Source: JALOLG01 sp963776935 (GTDB lineage Bacteria; Actinomycetota; Acidimicrobiia; Acidimicrobiales; Ilumatobacteraceae). Taken from it: a stretch of 64,000 nucleotides of DNA. The notes below the pieces were generated by a model. It searched no databases. It worked only from the letters and a program-made list of their open reading frames with translations, and was not told where the DNA came from. Both the position numbers and the translations under genes were made by a program. Of this stretch, positions 44,493 through 55,028 are shown one piece after another (position 1 is the stretch's first letter; the number at the start of each line of letters is the position of its first letter). The stretch is from the NCBI GenBank assembly GCA_963776935.1, contig CAVZOP010000002.1, positions 310,001-374,000 on the forward strand, read 5' to 3'.

Positions 44493-44600
44493 GGCCCGTG
44501 AGGTGTATCCCGATAGCTGGGCACATGCTTGGATCAGGAGCCACGTTCCGCACCGTGCGGGTTCGGCCGTGGTCTGGATCCCGATTTCACCTCACGGGCC
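44493..44600. other. 108-bp nested inverted-repeat element, possible structured RNA or MITE
   Basis: Perfect 13-bp arms (GGCCCGTGAGGTG at 44493-44505 and CACCTCACGGGCC at 44588-44600) enclose a second set of pairings: GGATC 44531-44535 with GATCC 44577-44581, CCACG 44541-44545 with CGTGG 44568-44572, and CCGCA 44548-44552 with TGCGG 44556-44560. No target-site duplication is evident. It lies 155 nt before the CoA-transferase start, in a region without genes. Confidence 0.5.
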
Positions 44601-44635
44601 GGATTCATCATCGCGCCGGGCCACGACCCCGGCAA

Positions 44636-44649
44636 GGGACAAAGGTCCC
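44636..44649. promoter_or_regulatory. DevR/DosR-like box
   Basis: GGGACAAAGGTCCC has the GGGAC-N4-GTCCC frame of actinobacterial DevR/DosR sites; a weaker GGGTCTTTGGCCG follows at 44687-44699. Both lie upstream of the CoA-transferase gene. No DevR gene is in the window, so this rests on sequence resemblance only. Confidence 0.35.
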
Positions 44650-44754
44650 ACTACGTTGCGTCGCGATCGTTCGTGGCCATCTGTGAGGGTCTTTGGCCGT
44701 GAGGGATTCTGGCGGATCCTCGCCGAACGGCGTGATCGTGAAGAAGGAGACATC

Positions 44755-45993
44755 GTGACCGACGCGATAACCGCCGAATCACAGCGACGCGCCGCCGACG
44801 GTCGACACGTGGGTCCGCTCGACGGCGTTCGCGTGCTCGACCTGAGCACGGTCGTGATGGGACCGCTCGCGACCCAGACGCTCGGTGACCTCGGCGCCGA
44901 CATCATCACGATCGAGACCCCGGTCGGCGACACGAATCGGTTCATGGGACCCGGTCCGCACCCCGAACTGTCGGGGGTCTCGATGAACCTGATGCGCAAC
45001 AAGCGCAGCGTCGTCCTCGACCTCAAACAGGATGCGGGCCGCGACGCGTTCTTGCGCGTCGCGGCGACGTCCGACGTCGTCGTCACGAACCTTCGTCCGG
45101 GCGCGCTCGCCCGGCTCCGCCTCACGTACGACGACGTGGTCGCGGTCCGGCCGGGACTCGTCTATTGCCAGGCGACCGGCTTCCCGTCGGACTCACCACG
45201 TGCCGACGATCCCGCCTACGACGACATCATCCAGTCGGCGAGCGGATTGGGTGATCTGTTCACCCGTCTCGGCAGCGATCCGATGCTGGTGCCGACACTG
45301 GTGGCCGACAAGGTCTGCGGGCTCACCGTTGCCGGCGCCGTGACCGCGGCCCTGTTCCATCGTGAACGGACCGGTGCGGGCCAGCGCATCGAGGTGCCGA
45401 TGATCGATGTGATGCGCGCGTTCGTGCTCGTCGAGCACGGAGCGGGCGCCGTCCCCATCCCACCCGTCGCTGACGCCGGGTACCAGCGCATCCTGACGAT
45501 CGAGCGCCGGCCGCGACCGACTCTCGACGGCTGGATCAGCGTCCTCCCGTACCGTCGTCGCGACTTCCGGGCGCTGTTCAGCGAGGGTGGCCGCGACGAT
45601 CTCCACGATGATCCGCGCCACGCCGGCCGCGCCCAGCGCATCAAGAACAGCGCCAGCCTCTACCGCGACGTGGCCGCGGTGCTCGCGACGCGGACGAACG
45701 CGTTCTGGCTCGACTTCTGCGGGCGGGCGGGGATTCCCGCCACCGAAGTCGCGACCCTCGACGATCTGGTCGCTGCGCTGCCGATCGACCACCACCCGAT
45801 CGCCGGCGACTACCGCACCATCCCGCCGCCCGTGCGGTTCGGAGCGTCACCGGCGACGGTGCGACGCCCCGCGCCACTCATCGGAGAGCACGGTCGGGAG
45901 GTGCTGGCCGAGGTCGGCTACGCAACCGCCGAGCTCGACACGCTCGAGCGCGACGGGATACTCGGCTCCCCTTCGACAACCTCGCGTAGCTGA
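44755..45993 (+). CDS. Class III (CaiB/BaiF) CoA-transferase
   Basis: This protein of 412 residues moves CoA between carboxylic acids. GVRVLDLSTVVMGPLATQTLGDLGADIITIE and MNLMRNKRSVVLDLK are the family hallmarks; the aspartate that forms the anhydride is in AYDDIIQSASG. GTG at 44755 has AAGGAG six nt upstream; the open frame before it runs through the repeat array and is not coding. It may activate an acid from the adjacent catabolic genes. Confidence 0.9.
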   Translation: MTDAITAESQRRAADGRHVGPLDGVRVLDLSTVVMGPLATQTLGDLGADIITIETPVGDTNRFMGPGPHPELSGVSMNLMRNKRSVVLDLKQDAGRDAFLRVAATSDVVVTNLRPGALARLRLTYDDVVAVRPGLVYCQATGFPSDSPRADDPAYDDIIQSASGLGDLFTRLGSDPMLVPTLVADKVCGLTVAGAVTAALFHRERTGAGQRIEVPMIDVMRAFVLVEHGAGAVPIPPVADAGYQRILTIERRPRPTLDGWISVLPYRRRDFRALFSEGGRDDLHDDPRHAGRAQRIKNSASLYRDVAAVLATRTNAFWLDFCGRAGIPATEVATLDDLVAALPIDHHPIAGDYRTIPPPVRFGASPATVRRPAPLIGEHGREVLAEVGYATAELDTLERDGILGSPSTTSRS

Positions 45994-46017
45994 GACGACC
46001 GTGAATCGGAGTCGTCT
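45993..46017. terminator. Hairpin between convergent genes
   Basis: AGACGAC at 45993-45999 pairs with GTCGTCT at 46011-46017 across an 11-nt loop. It fills the 24-nt gap between the CoA-transferase and leuS stops. Confidence 0.45.
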
Positions 46018-48885
46018 TCAGACGACGACGTTGACCATCTTGCCGGGCACGACGATCACCTTCTTCGGGACGGCACCGTCGATCGCGGCGACGACCTTGG
46101 CGTCGGCGAGGGCAGCGGCCTCGACCGCGGCCCGGTCGGCGTCGACCGGGACGATGATCCGGCCGCGCACCTTGCCGTTGACCTGAACCGGGTACTCGAC
46201 GGTGTCGTCGACCAGGAAGGCCGGGTCGGCGGTCGGGAAGTCGGCGTACGTCACGGTGTCGTCGTGGCCGAGCCGCTGCCACAGCTCCTCGGCGACGTGC
46301 GGCACGAGTGGCGCCAGCATCAGCACCAGCGGCTCGGCGACTTCACGCGGCGTGGCCGCGAGCTTGGTCACGTGGTTGTTGAGCTCGATCAGCTTGGCGA
46401 TCGCGGTGTTGAACCGCAGGGCGTCCATCTCGCGACGAACGGTGTCGATCGTGCGATGCAGGAGGCGGCGGGTCTCGTCGTCGGCTGGCGCGTCGTCGAC
46501 GATGACCTCATCCGTCATCTCGTCGATCATCGCCCGCCACAGCCGCTGCAGGAAGCGGTACATCCCGACGACGTCGCGCGTCTCCCATGGGCGTGACGCG
46601 TCGAGGGGACCCATCGCCATCTCGTAGAGGCGCAGCGTGTCGGCGCCGTACGCCTCGTACATCTCGTCGGGCGACACGGCGTTCTTCAGGCTCTTGCCCA
46701 TCTTGCCCCACTCGCGGGTGACCGGCCGGCCGTCGTGATAGTAGGCGCCGTCGCGCTCCTCGACGTCGAACGCGTCGATGTAGATCTCACGCTCGTCCTT
46801 GTACACGTCGGCGAGGATGTAGCCCTGGTTGAACAGGCGTGCGTACGGCTCCTTCGACGATAGGTGGCCGAGGTCGTACAGCACCTTGTGCCAGAAGCGG
46901 GCGTACAACAGGTGCAGCACGGCGTGCTCGACACCGCCGACGTAGAGGTCGACGCCGCCCGGGTGATCGGGTCGAACGTCGGTCCGCGGACCCATCCAGT
47001 ACGCCTCGACGGCGGGGTCGACGAAGGCCTCGTCGTTGGTCGGGTCGGTGTAGCGCAGTTCGTACCAGCACGAGCCCGCCCATTGGGGCATCACGTTGGT
47101 GTCGCGCCGGTACTGCTTGAGGCCGTCGCCGAGGTCGAGCTCGACGGTGACCCACGACTCGAGTCGATCGAGGGGGCTCTCCGGATCGGAGAACTCGTCG
47201 TCGGGGTCGAACGTCCGCGGCGAGAAGCTGGTCGTGTCGGGGAGCTCGACGGGGAGCATCTCGTCGGGCAGCGCGTGCGGCCGCCCGTCCTCGTCGTACA
47301 CGATCGGGAACGGCTCGCCCCAGTACCGCTGGCGACTGAACAGCCAGTCACGCAGCTTGTACGTGATCGTGGCCTCGCCGTGGCCGTTCGCCTCCAACCA
47401 CTCGTTGGTGAGGCGGACACCCTCGGCCACCGAGTCGACGCCGTTCAGGTCGAGCGTGTCGTTCGACGAGTTGACGTATTCCGCGTCGCCGGTGAAGGCG
47501 ACCGGCCATTGCGACGTGTCGAGCGTCGGCGCGATGCCCTGCTCGGCGAACCATGCGTCGGGGGGCTGTTGGATGGCGGGGATCGCGAGGCCGTACTTGG
47601 TGGCGAACTCGAAGTCGCGCTGGTCGCCGGACGGCACGGCCATGATCGCCCCGGTGCCGTAACCCATCAGCACGTAGTCGGCGATCCAGATCGGGATGTC
47701 GTCGCCGGTGACCGGGTTGACTGCCGTCATCCCCGTCGGCACCCCGGTCTTCTCACGGCCTTCGTCCTGGCGTTCGATGTCCTTCTTGATGATCGCCGCC
47801 CGGCGGTAGGCGGCGACCGGCAACGACTGCTCGCGCGTGGTCAGGGCGTCGACGAGCGGGTGCTCGGGGGACAGCACCATGAACGTCGCGCCGAACAACG
47901 TGTCGGGGCGGGTGGTGAACACCGAGATCGGACCGGCGGGGGAGCCGAAGTGCACCAACGCACCACTGCTGCGGCCGATCCAGTTGCGTTGCATCGTCTT
48001 GATCGCGTCGGTCCAGTCGAGCGTGTCGAGGTCGTCGATGAGGCGATCGGCATAGGCCGTGATGCGCATCACCCATTGGCGCATGTTGCGCTTGAAGACC
48101 GGGAAGTTGCCACGGTCCGAGCGGCCGTCGGCGGTGACCTCCTCGTTGGCGACGACGGTGCCGAGTCCGGGACACCAGTTGACAGGTGCGTCGCCGACGA
48201 AGGCGAGCCGCCGGCTGTCGATCAGGTCGCGACGCTCGGCGACGGTCAGCTCGGCCCACGGCCGCCCGTCTGGTGTTGCCCGGGTGTCGGACTCGAACTC
48301 GGCGATCAGCTCGGCGATCGGGCGGGCTCGGTCGAGGTCGGTGTCGTACCAGGCGCCGAAGATCTGGTTGAAGATCCACTGTGTCCAGCGGTAGTACCCC
48401 GGGTCGGTGGTCGCGACGCTGCGCCGCGGATCGTGGCTGAGCCCCAGCCGCCGCAGCTGGCGGCGCATCGTGGCGACGTTCTGGTCGGTCGTGATCTTGG
48501 GGTGCTGGCCGGTCTGCACCGCGTACTGCTCGGCGGGGAGGCCGAACGCGTCGAACCCCATCGAGTACAGCACGTTGTGGCCCGTCATCCGTTTGAAGCG
48601 GCTGTAGACGTCGGTCCCGATGAAGCCGAGTGGGTGGCCGACGTGGAGCCCGGCGCCCGACGGGTACGGGAACATGTCGAGCACGAACAACTTCTCGCCG
48701 CGGGCGGCGGCGAGGTCGGCATCGCCCAGCAGCCCGCTCGGGTTCGGGGTCTCGAACGTGCGCTCGGCGTCCCAACGCTCCTGCCACTCCAGCTCGATCT
48801 CTTGCGCGAGCGCGGCGGTGTAGCGGTGAGGTGGGGTGTCGGTCGCGTTCGTTGGGCTGGTTTCCGAGGGTGTCTGCTCGCTCAT
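46018..48885 (-). CDS. leuS: Leucyl-tRNA synthetase
   Basis: This class I synthetase charges tRNA-Leu. HVGH (residues 81-84, in PYPSGAGLHVGHPLGF) and KMGKS near residue 730 are the catalytic signatures, with a large editing insertion between and a C-terminal anticodon-binding region (VQVNGKVRG). The ATG at 48885 gives 955 residues, within the normal range; the frame is open upstream to 49146 but that part overlaps the divergent ligase gene. No T-box or other leader structure was seen. Confidence 0.96.
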   Translation of the reverse strand: MSEQTPSETSPTNATDTPPHRYTAALAQEIELEWQERWDAERTFETPNPSGLLGDADLAAARGEKLFVLDMFPYPSGAGLHVGHPLGFIGTDVYSRFKRMTGHNVLYSMGFDAFGLPAEQYAVQTGQHPKITTDQNVATMRRQLRRLGLSHDPRRSVATTDPGYYRWTQWIFNQIFGAWYDTDLDRARPIAELIAEFESDTRATPDGRPWAELTVAERRDLIDSRRLAFVGDAPVNWCPGLGTVVANEEVTADGRSDRGNFPVFKRNMRQWVMRITAYADRLIDDLDTLDWTDAIKTMQRNWIGRSSGALVHFGSPAGPISVFTTRPDTLFGATFMVLSPEHPLVDALTTREQSLPVAAYRRAAIIKKDIERQDEGREKTGVPTGMTAVNPVTGDDIPIWIADYVLMGYGTGAIMAVPSGDQRDFEFATKYGLAIPAIQQPPDAWFAEQGIAPTLDTSQWPVAFTGDAEYVNSSNDTLDLNGVDSVAEGVRLTNEWLEANGHGEATITYKLRDWLFSRQRYWGEPFPIVYDEDGRPHALPDEMLPVELPDTTSFSPRTFDPDDEFSDPESPLDRLESWVTVELDLGDGLKQYRRDTNVMPQWAGSCWYELRYTDPTNDEAFVDPAVEAYWMGPRTDVRPDHPGGVDLYVGGVEHAVLHLLYARFWHKVLYDLGHLSSKEPYARLFNQGYILADVYKDEREIYIDAFDVEERDGAYYHDGRPVTREWGKMGKSLKNAVSPDEMYEAYGADTLRLYEMAMGPLDASRPWETRDVVGMYRFLQRLWRAMIDEMTDEVIVDDAPADDETRRLLHRTIDTVRREMDALRFNTAIAKLIELNNHVTKLAATPREVAEPLVLMLAPLVPHVAEELWQRLGHDDTVTYADFPTADPAFLVDDTVEYPVQVNGKVRGRIIVPVDADRAAVEAAALADAKVVAAIDGAVPKKVIVVPGKMVNVVV

Positions 48886-49036
48886 TGCCGATCGTCGCTC
48901 GTCGCTGTTTCGCTCAGTTTCAAGTGTCGCTGAACGCTGAGCCCGACCGACCAGCCTAGGGGTCCGACCGCCTGGCACTCCCGCTCCCGAACTCGAAGCC
49001 GGACGGCGGCGCACGCCGGCACTAGCGTCGGGCATC

Positions 49037-50728
49037 ATGACCTCGGCCGACTCGACCATCGCCCGACTCGAGGCGTCGACCGAGCGCGCCACAGGTGTGC
49101 GGTTCGTGGGCTCGTCGGTGATGGGTCCCGACGGTCCGACGCACATCCCCTGGAGACAGATCCACGACGAGGCCCGAGTCGTCGGCGCCGCCCTCCAGGC
49201 GAGAGGACTCGTCGCCGGCGATCACGTGGCGATCCTCGGGCCCACGAGCCGCGAGTTGATGACGATCGTCCGCGGCTGCTGGTTGGCCGGCATCGCCTCG
49301 ATGGTGCTGCCACTGCCGATGCGGATGGGATCGCTCGAGGCGTTCATCGAGGGGACGCGAGCGCGCATCCGGCACGGCGACGCCAAGCTCGTGTTGATCG
49401 ACGATCGGCTGGCGGCGTTCTACGAAGCGGTGCCAGGGGACCCGCCGATCGAGCCGATGCGGGCGGTGCTCCCCGGCGCGACGAACGTCCCGTCGGGCGA
49501 GGCGCTGCAGCTACCGCCGCACGATCCCGAGCGGCTTGTGATCCTGCAGTACACGTCCGGCTCGACGAGCGAGCCGAAGGGCGTGATGATCCCCGATCGC
49601 GTCCTGTGCGCCAACATCGACGCCGTCTGCGAGGCCGCCGTGCTCCTGCCGGACGAGGTGATGCTGTCGTGGTTGCCGCTCTACCACGACATGGGGCTGG
49701 TGGGCTTCCTCGCCCTGTCGATGACGAAGGGCGTCGAGCTCGTTCAGGCGGCACCCCAGGACTTCATGGCCCACCCGGCCAACTGGATGCAGTGGATCTC
49801 CGACTGGCGCGCCACCGCGACCGCGGGCCCCAACTTCTCGTGGGTGCTCGCCACGCGAGCGTTGCGACGGGCGACCGATCTCGACCTGTCGTCGTTGACG
49901 CTCGCGCTGTCGGGCGCCGAGCCGGTCGACCCGAGCGCCGTCGAGGCGTTCGTCGCCGCCGCCGAGCCGTTCGGGTTCAAGTCGGGCAGCGTGTTTCCGG
50001 CGTTCGGGATGGCCGAGGTGGCCATCGCCGGAACGTTCCCGCCGCGCGGTCGGGGCCTCGTGTGCGACACGGTGGACCGCGAGGTGCTCGAGCGGCACCG
50101 TGTCGCCAAGCCGGTCGAACTGGTCGACGCCGACGACGAGGCGCTGCGCGCCCGGCGGCTGCCACTGCTCGGCACCGCCGTCCCGGGACTCGAGATGATG
50201 GTCGTCCATCCCGACACGTACGAGGCGCTGCCCGAGCGTCACGTCGGTGAGCTGTTGCTGCGCGGCACGTCCGTGACCCCCGGCTACTACAAGCGTCCTG
50301 ACGCGACGGCGGCGTTGTTCCGCGACGGGTGGCTGTGCACCGGCGACCTCGCCTACCTCCTCGACGGTGAGCTGATCCTGTGCGGCCGGATCAAAGACGT
50401 CATCATCGTCGGTGGCCGCAACGTCTTTCCCGAGGACATCGAGCGCGCCGTCGGTGGGCTCGAGGGCGTGCGCGCCGGCAACGTCATCGCCTTCGGGATG
50501 GAGGGCTACAAGGGCAAGGAGAGCGTCGTCGTCGTGGCCGAGGTGCGCACCGAGGAGTCCGATCGCATCCGGGCCGCGATCCACGAGCGGACGCTCGACG
50601 TGTGCGGGCTCCCCCCGCGCGACGTGATGCTCGTCCAGCCGGGCACCCTCCCCAAGACCTCGTCGGGCAAGCTCCAGCGCGCCAAATGCCGCGAGCAATA
50701 CCTCGACGAAGATTTGATGCTCGTCTAA
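49037..50728 (+). CDS. Fatty-acyl-AMP/CoA ligase (ANL superfamily)
   Basis: This adenylate-forming enzyme has 563 residues. The P-loop ILQYTSGSTSEPKGVM is at about 170-184; LPLYHDMGLVGFLA, GYYKRPDATAALFRDGWLCTGDLAY and the C-terminal TLPKTSSGKLQRAKCR with its catalytic lysine follow. The YHDMGL motif and overall length resemble fatty-acyl-AMP ligases (FadD-like) that load acyl chains for polyketide or lipid synthesis, but a CoA ligase is possible. It is divergent from leuS and stands alone. Confidence 0.88.
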   Translation: MTSADSTIARLEASTERATGVRFVGSSVMGPDGPTHIPWRQIHDEARVVGAALQARGLVAGDHVAILGPTSRELMTIVRGCWLAGIASMVLPLPMRMGSLEAFIEGTRARIRHGDAKLVLIDDRLAAFYEAVPGDPPIEPMRAVLPGATNVPSGEALQLPPHDPERLVILQYTSGSTSEPKGVMIPDRVLCANIDAVCEAAVLLPDEVMLSWLPLYHDMGLVGFLALSMTKGVELVQAAPQDFMAHPANWMQWISDWRATATAGPNFSWVLATRALRRATDLDLSSLTLALSGAEPVDPSAVEAFVAAAEPFGFKSGSVFPAFGMAEVAIAGTFPPRGRGLVCDTVDREVLERHRVAKPVELVDADDEALRARRLPLLGTAVPGLEMMVVHPDTYEALPERHVGELLLRGTSVTPGYYKRPDATAALFRDGWLCTGDLAYLLDGELILCGRIKDVIIVGGRNVFPEDIERAVGGLEGVRAGNVIAFGMEGYKGKESVVVVAEVRTEESDRIRAAIHERTLDVCGLPPRDVMLVQPGTLPKTSSGKLQRAKCREQYLDEDLMLV

Positions 50729-50736
50729 ACCCGAGC

Positions 50737-50777
50737 TCGCGAAGTTTGTGGGTTCTCAGGACGCCGAAACTTCACGA
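50737..50777. repeat. Dispersed hairpin repeat, copy 1
   Basis: TCGCGAAGTTT at 50737-50747 pairs with AAACTTCACGA at 50767-50777 with one mismatch. The right half (AGGACGCCGAAACTTCA) recurs in a better hairpin at 55763-55805. Each copy follows the 3-prime end of a gene, so it may act as a terminator. Confidence 0.55.
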
Positions 50778-50804
50778 CATCGGATTGGGTGGGAGGATGG
50801 GCGT

Positions 50805-51857
<1,053 letters not shown>

Positions 51858-51874
51858 TGGCGCCGCCCTGACAC

Positions 51875-51899
51875 CGACGGTGACCTACGGTGACCGTCG
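51875..51899. terminator. Hairpin between convergent genes
   Basis: CGACGGT at 51875-51881 pairs with ACCGTCG at 51893-51899, continued inside by ACC and GGT around a TAC loop. It lies between the amidohydrolase and LLM stops. Confidence 0.5.
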
Positions 51900-51913
51900 A
51901 CGTCCGCCGACGA

Positions 51914-52933
51914 CTATGCCGACTTCAACTCGTGGAGGATCTTGGTCCAGCGTTGCGGGTCGCGTCGATACGGCGCGTAGAACGTGATTCGCTCGATCAC
52001 GTCGCCGTAGCGCCGGAGCAGCTCGGGCGCCACCTGCTCGGGCTCGGCGACGACAGCGAACGCGTTGAGGATCTCGTCGTCGATGAGCTCGCCCATCGCA
52101 GCCCACTCGCCCTGCTTCGACAGCGCGTTGAGCCGATCCTGGACACCGCCCCAGCCGTGCACGTCGAGCACCGGGCGGTAGGCGGGGGTGGAACCGTAGA
52201 ACGCGATCTGCTGACGTGTCCCGGAAGCTGCCTGCGCCAACTCCTCCTCGTCGTTTCCGGTGACGACGAACGACGGTCCGACGATCTCGAACCCGTCGAG
52301 GGTCTTGCCCACCTTGGCTCGGCCGCGTTCGAGCGCGGGCAGCGTGACCTCGCGCAGGTACTTCTCGGTGGTGAAGGCGTGGCAGAAGAACCCGTCGCAC
52401 ACCTCGCCGGCCACCTCGGTCATCCGTTCGCCGACTCCGGCGAGGAAGATCTTCGGGACGCCGATGTCGGCGAGCTGTGACGCGTCCGGCGCGAAGAAGG
52501 GAGTCATCAACGTGTGGGTGTAGAACTCGCCGCGGAACTGCAGCGGCGTTCCGTTCAACCACGTGTCCCAGATCGCCCGGATGGCGAGCACCATCTCGCG
52601 CATCCGCGGTGCCGGGTGACTCCACTCCATCGAGAAGCGTTTGGTGATGTGAGGTTTGATCTGGCTGCCGAGCCCGAGCGTGAAACGCCCGCCGGAGAAG
52701 CGCTGCAGATCCCATCCGATGTTGGCGAGCGTCATCGGGTTGCGGGCGAAGGCGACAGCGATCGACGTGCCGAGTTGGAGCTCGGTGGTGTGCTCGGCGG
52801 CGAGCACGAGTGGGAGGAACGGGTCGTGGGCCGTCTCGGCGGTCCACACACCTGTGTAGCCGACGGCTTCGAGCTCCTGGGCGTCGCTGCCCGCAGTTGC
52901 GAGATCGGTTCCGATCGTGCCGTCGACCTGCAT
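51914..52933 (-). CDS. LLM-class F420-dependent oxidoreductase
   Basis: This luciferase-like monooxygenase-fold enzyme of 339 residues most resembles actinobacterial F420-dependent LLM families: GYTGVWTAETAHDPFLPLVLAAEHT, LQLGTSIAVAFARNPMTLANIGWDLQRFSGGRFTLGLGSQI and IGVPKIFLAGVGERMTEVAGEVCDGFF are characteristic. ATG at 52933 starts the conserved region. It follows the PAC2 gene by 11 nt and is last in a three-gene minus-strand run. The substrate is unknown. Confidence 0.9.
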   Translation of the reverse strand: MQVDGTIGTDLATAGSDAQELEAVGYTGVWTAETAHDPFLPLVLAAEHTTELQLGTSIAVAFARNPMTLANIGWDLQRFSGGRFTLGLGSQIKPHITKRFSMEWSHPAPRMREMVLAIRAIWDTWLNGTPLQFRGEFYTHTLMTPFFAPDASQLADIGVPKIFLAGVGERMTEVAGEVCDGFFCHAFTTEKYLREVTLPALERGRAKVGKTLDGFEIVGPSFVVTGNDEEELAQAASGTRQQIAFYGSTPAYRPVLDVHGWGGVQDRLNALSKQGEWAAMGELIDDEILNAFAVVAEPEQVAPELLRRYGDVIERITFYAPYRRDPQRWTKILHELKSA

Positions 52934-52944
52934 TCGGCGTCCTT

Positions 52945-53829
52945 TCAGTCCTGGTCCCGGAGGAACTGTTCGAGCTCGGCTGCCAGCTCGTCGCCCGATC
53001 GCAGCTCGAGGATCGGTCCGCCGGCGGCACCTTCGACCGGGTCGCCCGTAGAGTCGTAGAGCTCCTCGAGGCGGCCGAGCATCTGCACGTGGTCGGCGTT
53101 GTCGGCAACGAGCTTGTCGAGGCGGCCGCGCTGGATGAGCGCCTCCTGACGGATCTGTGCGGCGTCGACGACGATGTCGGCGACCTCGCGCAAGGCGTCG
53201 AGCAGGGCGACGCTCGACGCCGGGTACGACATCGACGTGATGTAGTGCGGTACCTGTACCCAGATCCCCAGCGCCGGGATGCCGCGGGCGTGCATCGAGT
53301 GCTCGATCGCGGCGGTGACGCCGGCTGGCACGTCGACCGAGCTGCGCATGAACGGGACCGAGGCGAGGACGTCCTGCGAGGGGGTGCTCACCGAGATCCG
53401 CGGCGGTCGCGTGTGTGGCGCGGCGAACGGATAGGCGCCCAGCCCGAACATCCGCGTCACACCGAGCTCCACTGCGAGGTCGCCGACGGCGTCGGAGAAC
53501 CGATGCCACGCCATGTCGGGCTCAGGCCCGGTCAGCAGCACCAGGTCGTGCCCGGCCTGGTCGCGGCCGATCGACACGTTGATCCGAGCCCAGTGCAGCA
53601 CGCTGTTGAGCCCGTCGCGCAGCTCCATCGTCGGCCGCCTGGCCCGGAAGTCGATGTACGCGTCGTCGTCGAACGTGGCGACGGGTGTCGCGTTGCACTC
53701 GGCCTCGATGGCTTCCATCGCCGCGGCACCGGCGCCCCCGGCGTCGATCCACCCGGTCAGCATCACGAGGAGTGACGGCGACTCGGGTTCGGGTCGCTCC
53801 ACGAGCCAGCGGATGCTGCTGTCGGTCAT
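52945..53829 (-). CDS. PAC2-family protein
   Basis: This protein of 294 residues has the PAC2 fold (proteasome assembly chaperone 2-like ATP-grasp-associated family): LLVMLTGWIDAGGAGAAAMEAI at the start, LVLLTGPEPDMAWHRFSDAV, GLGAYPFAAPHTRP and the ALGIWVQVPHYITSMSYPASSVALLDAL block. Actinobacterial members may relate to proteasome or ATP-grasp function, but this is not established. It lies 28 nt after the kinase gene and before the LLM gene. Confidence 0.87.
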   Translation of the reverse strand: MTDSSIRWLVERPEPESPSLLVMLTGWIDAGGAGAAAMEAIEAECNATPVATFDDDAYIDFRARRPTMELRDGLNSVLHWARINVSIGRDQAGHDLVLLTGPEPDMAWHRFSDAVGDLAVELGVTRMFGLGAYPFAAPHTRPPRISVSTPSQDVLASVPFMRSSVDVPAGVTAAIEHSMHARGIPALGIWVQVPHYITSMSYPASSVALLDALREVADIVVDAAQIRQEALIQRGRLDKLVADNADHVQMLGRLEELYDSTGDPVEGAAGGPILELRSGDELAAELEQFLRDQD

Positions 53830-53857
53830 GCGAGTCGCTCCGTCATCCGAGTCTCCG

Positions 53858-54917
53858 TCATGCCAGTTGTTCCAGCGCTTGTTCGGCGCTCGTGGCGGCC
53901 GCGTCGACCTGCTCCGCGAAGTGCTGGAGCTCGGCCGGATCGCGGTCGCCGAGTGCGCCGCCGAGATACCTGGCGTACACACCCTCGAGGATGCACGCCA
54001 GCTTCCAGTACGCGAACGCGACGTAGAAGTCGAGGTTCGACACATCGCGCCCTGACACCTCGGCGTACCGCTCGGCGATGCGTGACCGTGGCCAGAAGCC
54101 AGGCGCGGTGGTCGCGCCGGCGGTCCAGGCGCCGGGCGGGTCGTCGGGGCCGGTCCAGTACACGGTCAGCAGCCCGACGTCGGCCATCGGATCGCCGAGC
54201 GTGCAGATCTCCCAGTCGAGCACTGCGACCAGCTCACCGTCGTCGTCGACCATGCAGTTGTCGAGCCGGTAGTCGCCGTGCACCAGCGAGGCGCCGACTT
54301 GGTCGGGGATGCGCGCCGCCAGGGCATCGTGGATGCGGTCGATCGCCGGCAGATCGCGTGTGCGCTGCTCGCTGATCTGGCCGTACCAACGACGCAGCTG
54401 CCGGGCGATGTAGCCCTCGTGGCGGCCGAGGTCGTCGAGACCAGCGCCGACGAGGTCGACGGCGTGGATCTTCGCCATCGTGTCGACGAGCGATCGGCTC
54501 GCATTCGCGGGCGTCGGATGTGAGCGCCGACCTCGCTGTTTCGACGTCGCGAATCACGTGACCGACCACGTACCCCATCACGTAGAACGGCGCACCGATC
54601 ACGGTCGGATCGGCGCAGAAGCCATCGACCCGCGGCACGGGTACGTCGGTGCCCTGCAACCCCGCCAGGATGCGGTGCTCGCGGCCCATGTCGTGGGCGC
54701 TGGCGAGCACGTGCCCGAGCGGAGGGCGGCGGAGCACGAATCGGGCGCCGTCGGACGCGGTGACGGCAAACGTCAGGTTCGAGTGCCCGCCGGCGATGAG
54801 GTCGAACTCGAACGGGCCGGTCGCACCGTCGACGTTCCCCTCGAGCCACGCCGACGCCCGCCCGACGTCGAGACCGGGGATCTCCGGTGACCCTCCAACC
54901 ACGAATTGGCCAGCCAT
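53858..54917 (-). pseudogene. Aminoglycoside phosphotransferase-family kinase (ACAD10-like), frameshifted
   Basis: The N-lobe (FDLIAGGHSNLTFAV, RFVLRRPPLGHVLASAHDMGREHRIL, PFYVMGYVVGHVI) is in one frame. After TSDA an extra C near 54508 shifts the frame, and the C-lobe continues (RSLVDTMAKIHAVDL, then LVHGDYRLDNCMVDDDG and VLDWEICTLGDP). The restored protein has about 353 residues and matches the phosphotransferases linked with acyl-CoA dehydrogenases, which may phosphorylate 4-hydroxyacyl-CoAs; no dehydrogenase is adjacent. Confidence 0.78.
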
Positions 54918-55028
54918 CGATCGGGAGGGTATCGCTGTCGATGTCAGCCGTCACCGCTCGGCGGCGACCGTCGAGCCCACACCGCGACCAGGGTCGGGGC
55001 TGTGGCGCTCGCCGGTATCGTTGTCGAC

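Noticed and set aside
44209..44754. N-terminal extension of the CoA-transferase through the repeat array
   Set aside because: The open frame runs through intergenic repeats; family homology and a good ribosome site both point to the GTG at 44755.
48886..49146. Longer N-terminus for leuS
   Set aside because: It would overlap the divergent ligase gene and adds a low-complexity stretch not found in the family.
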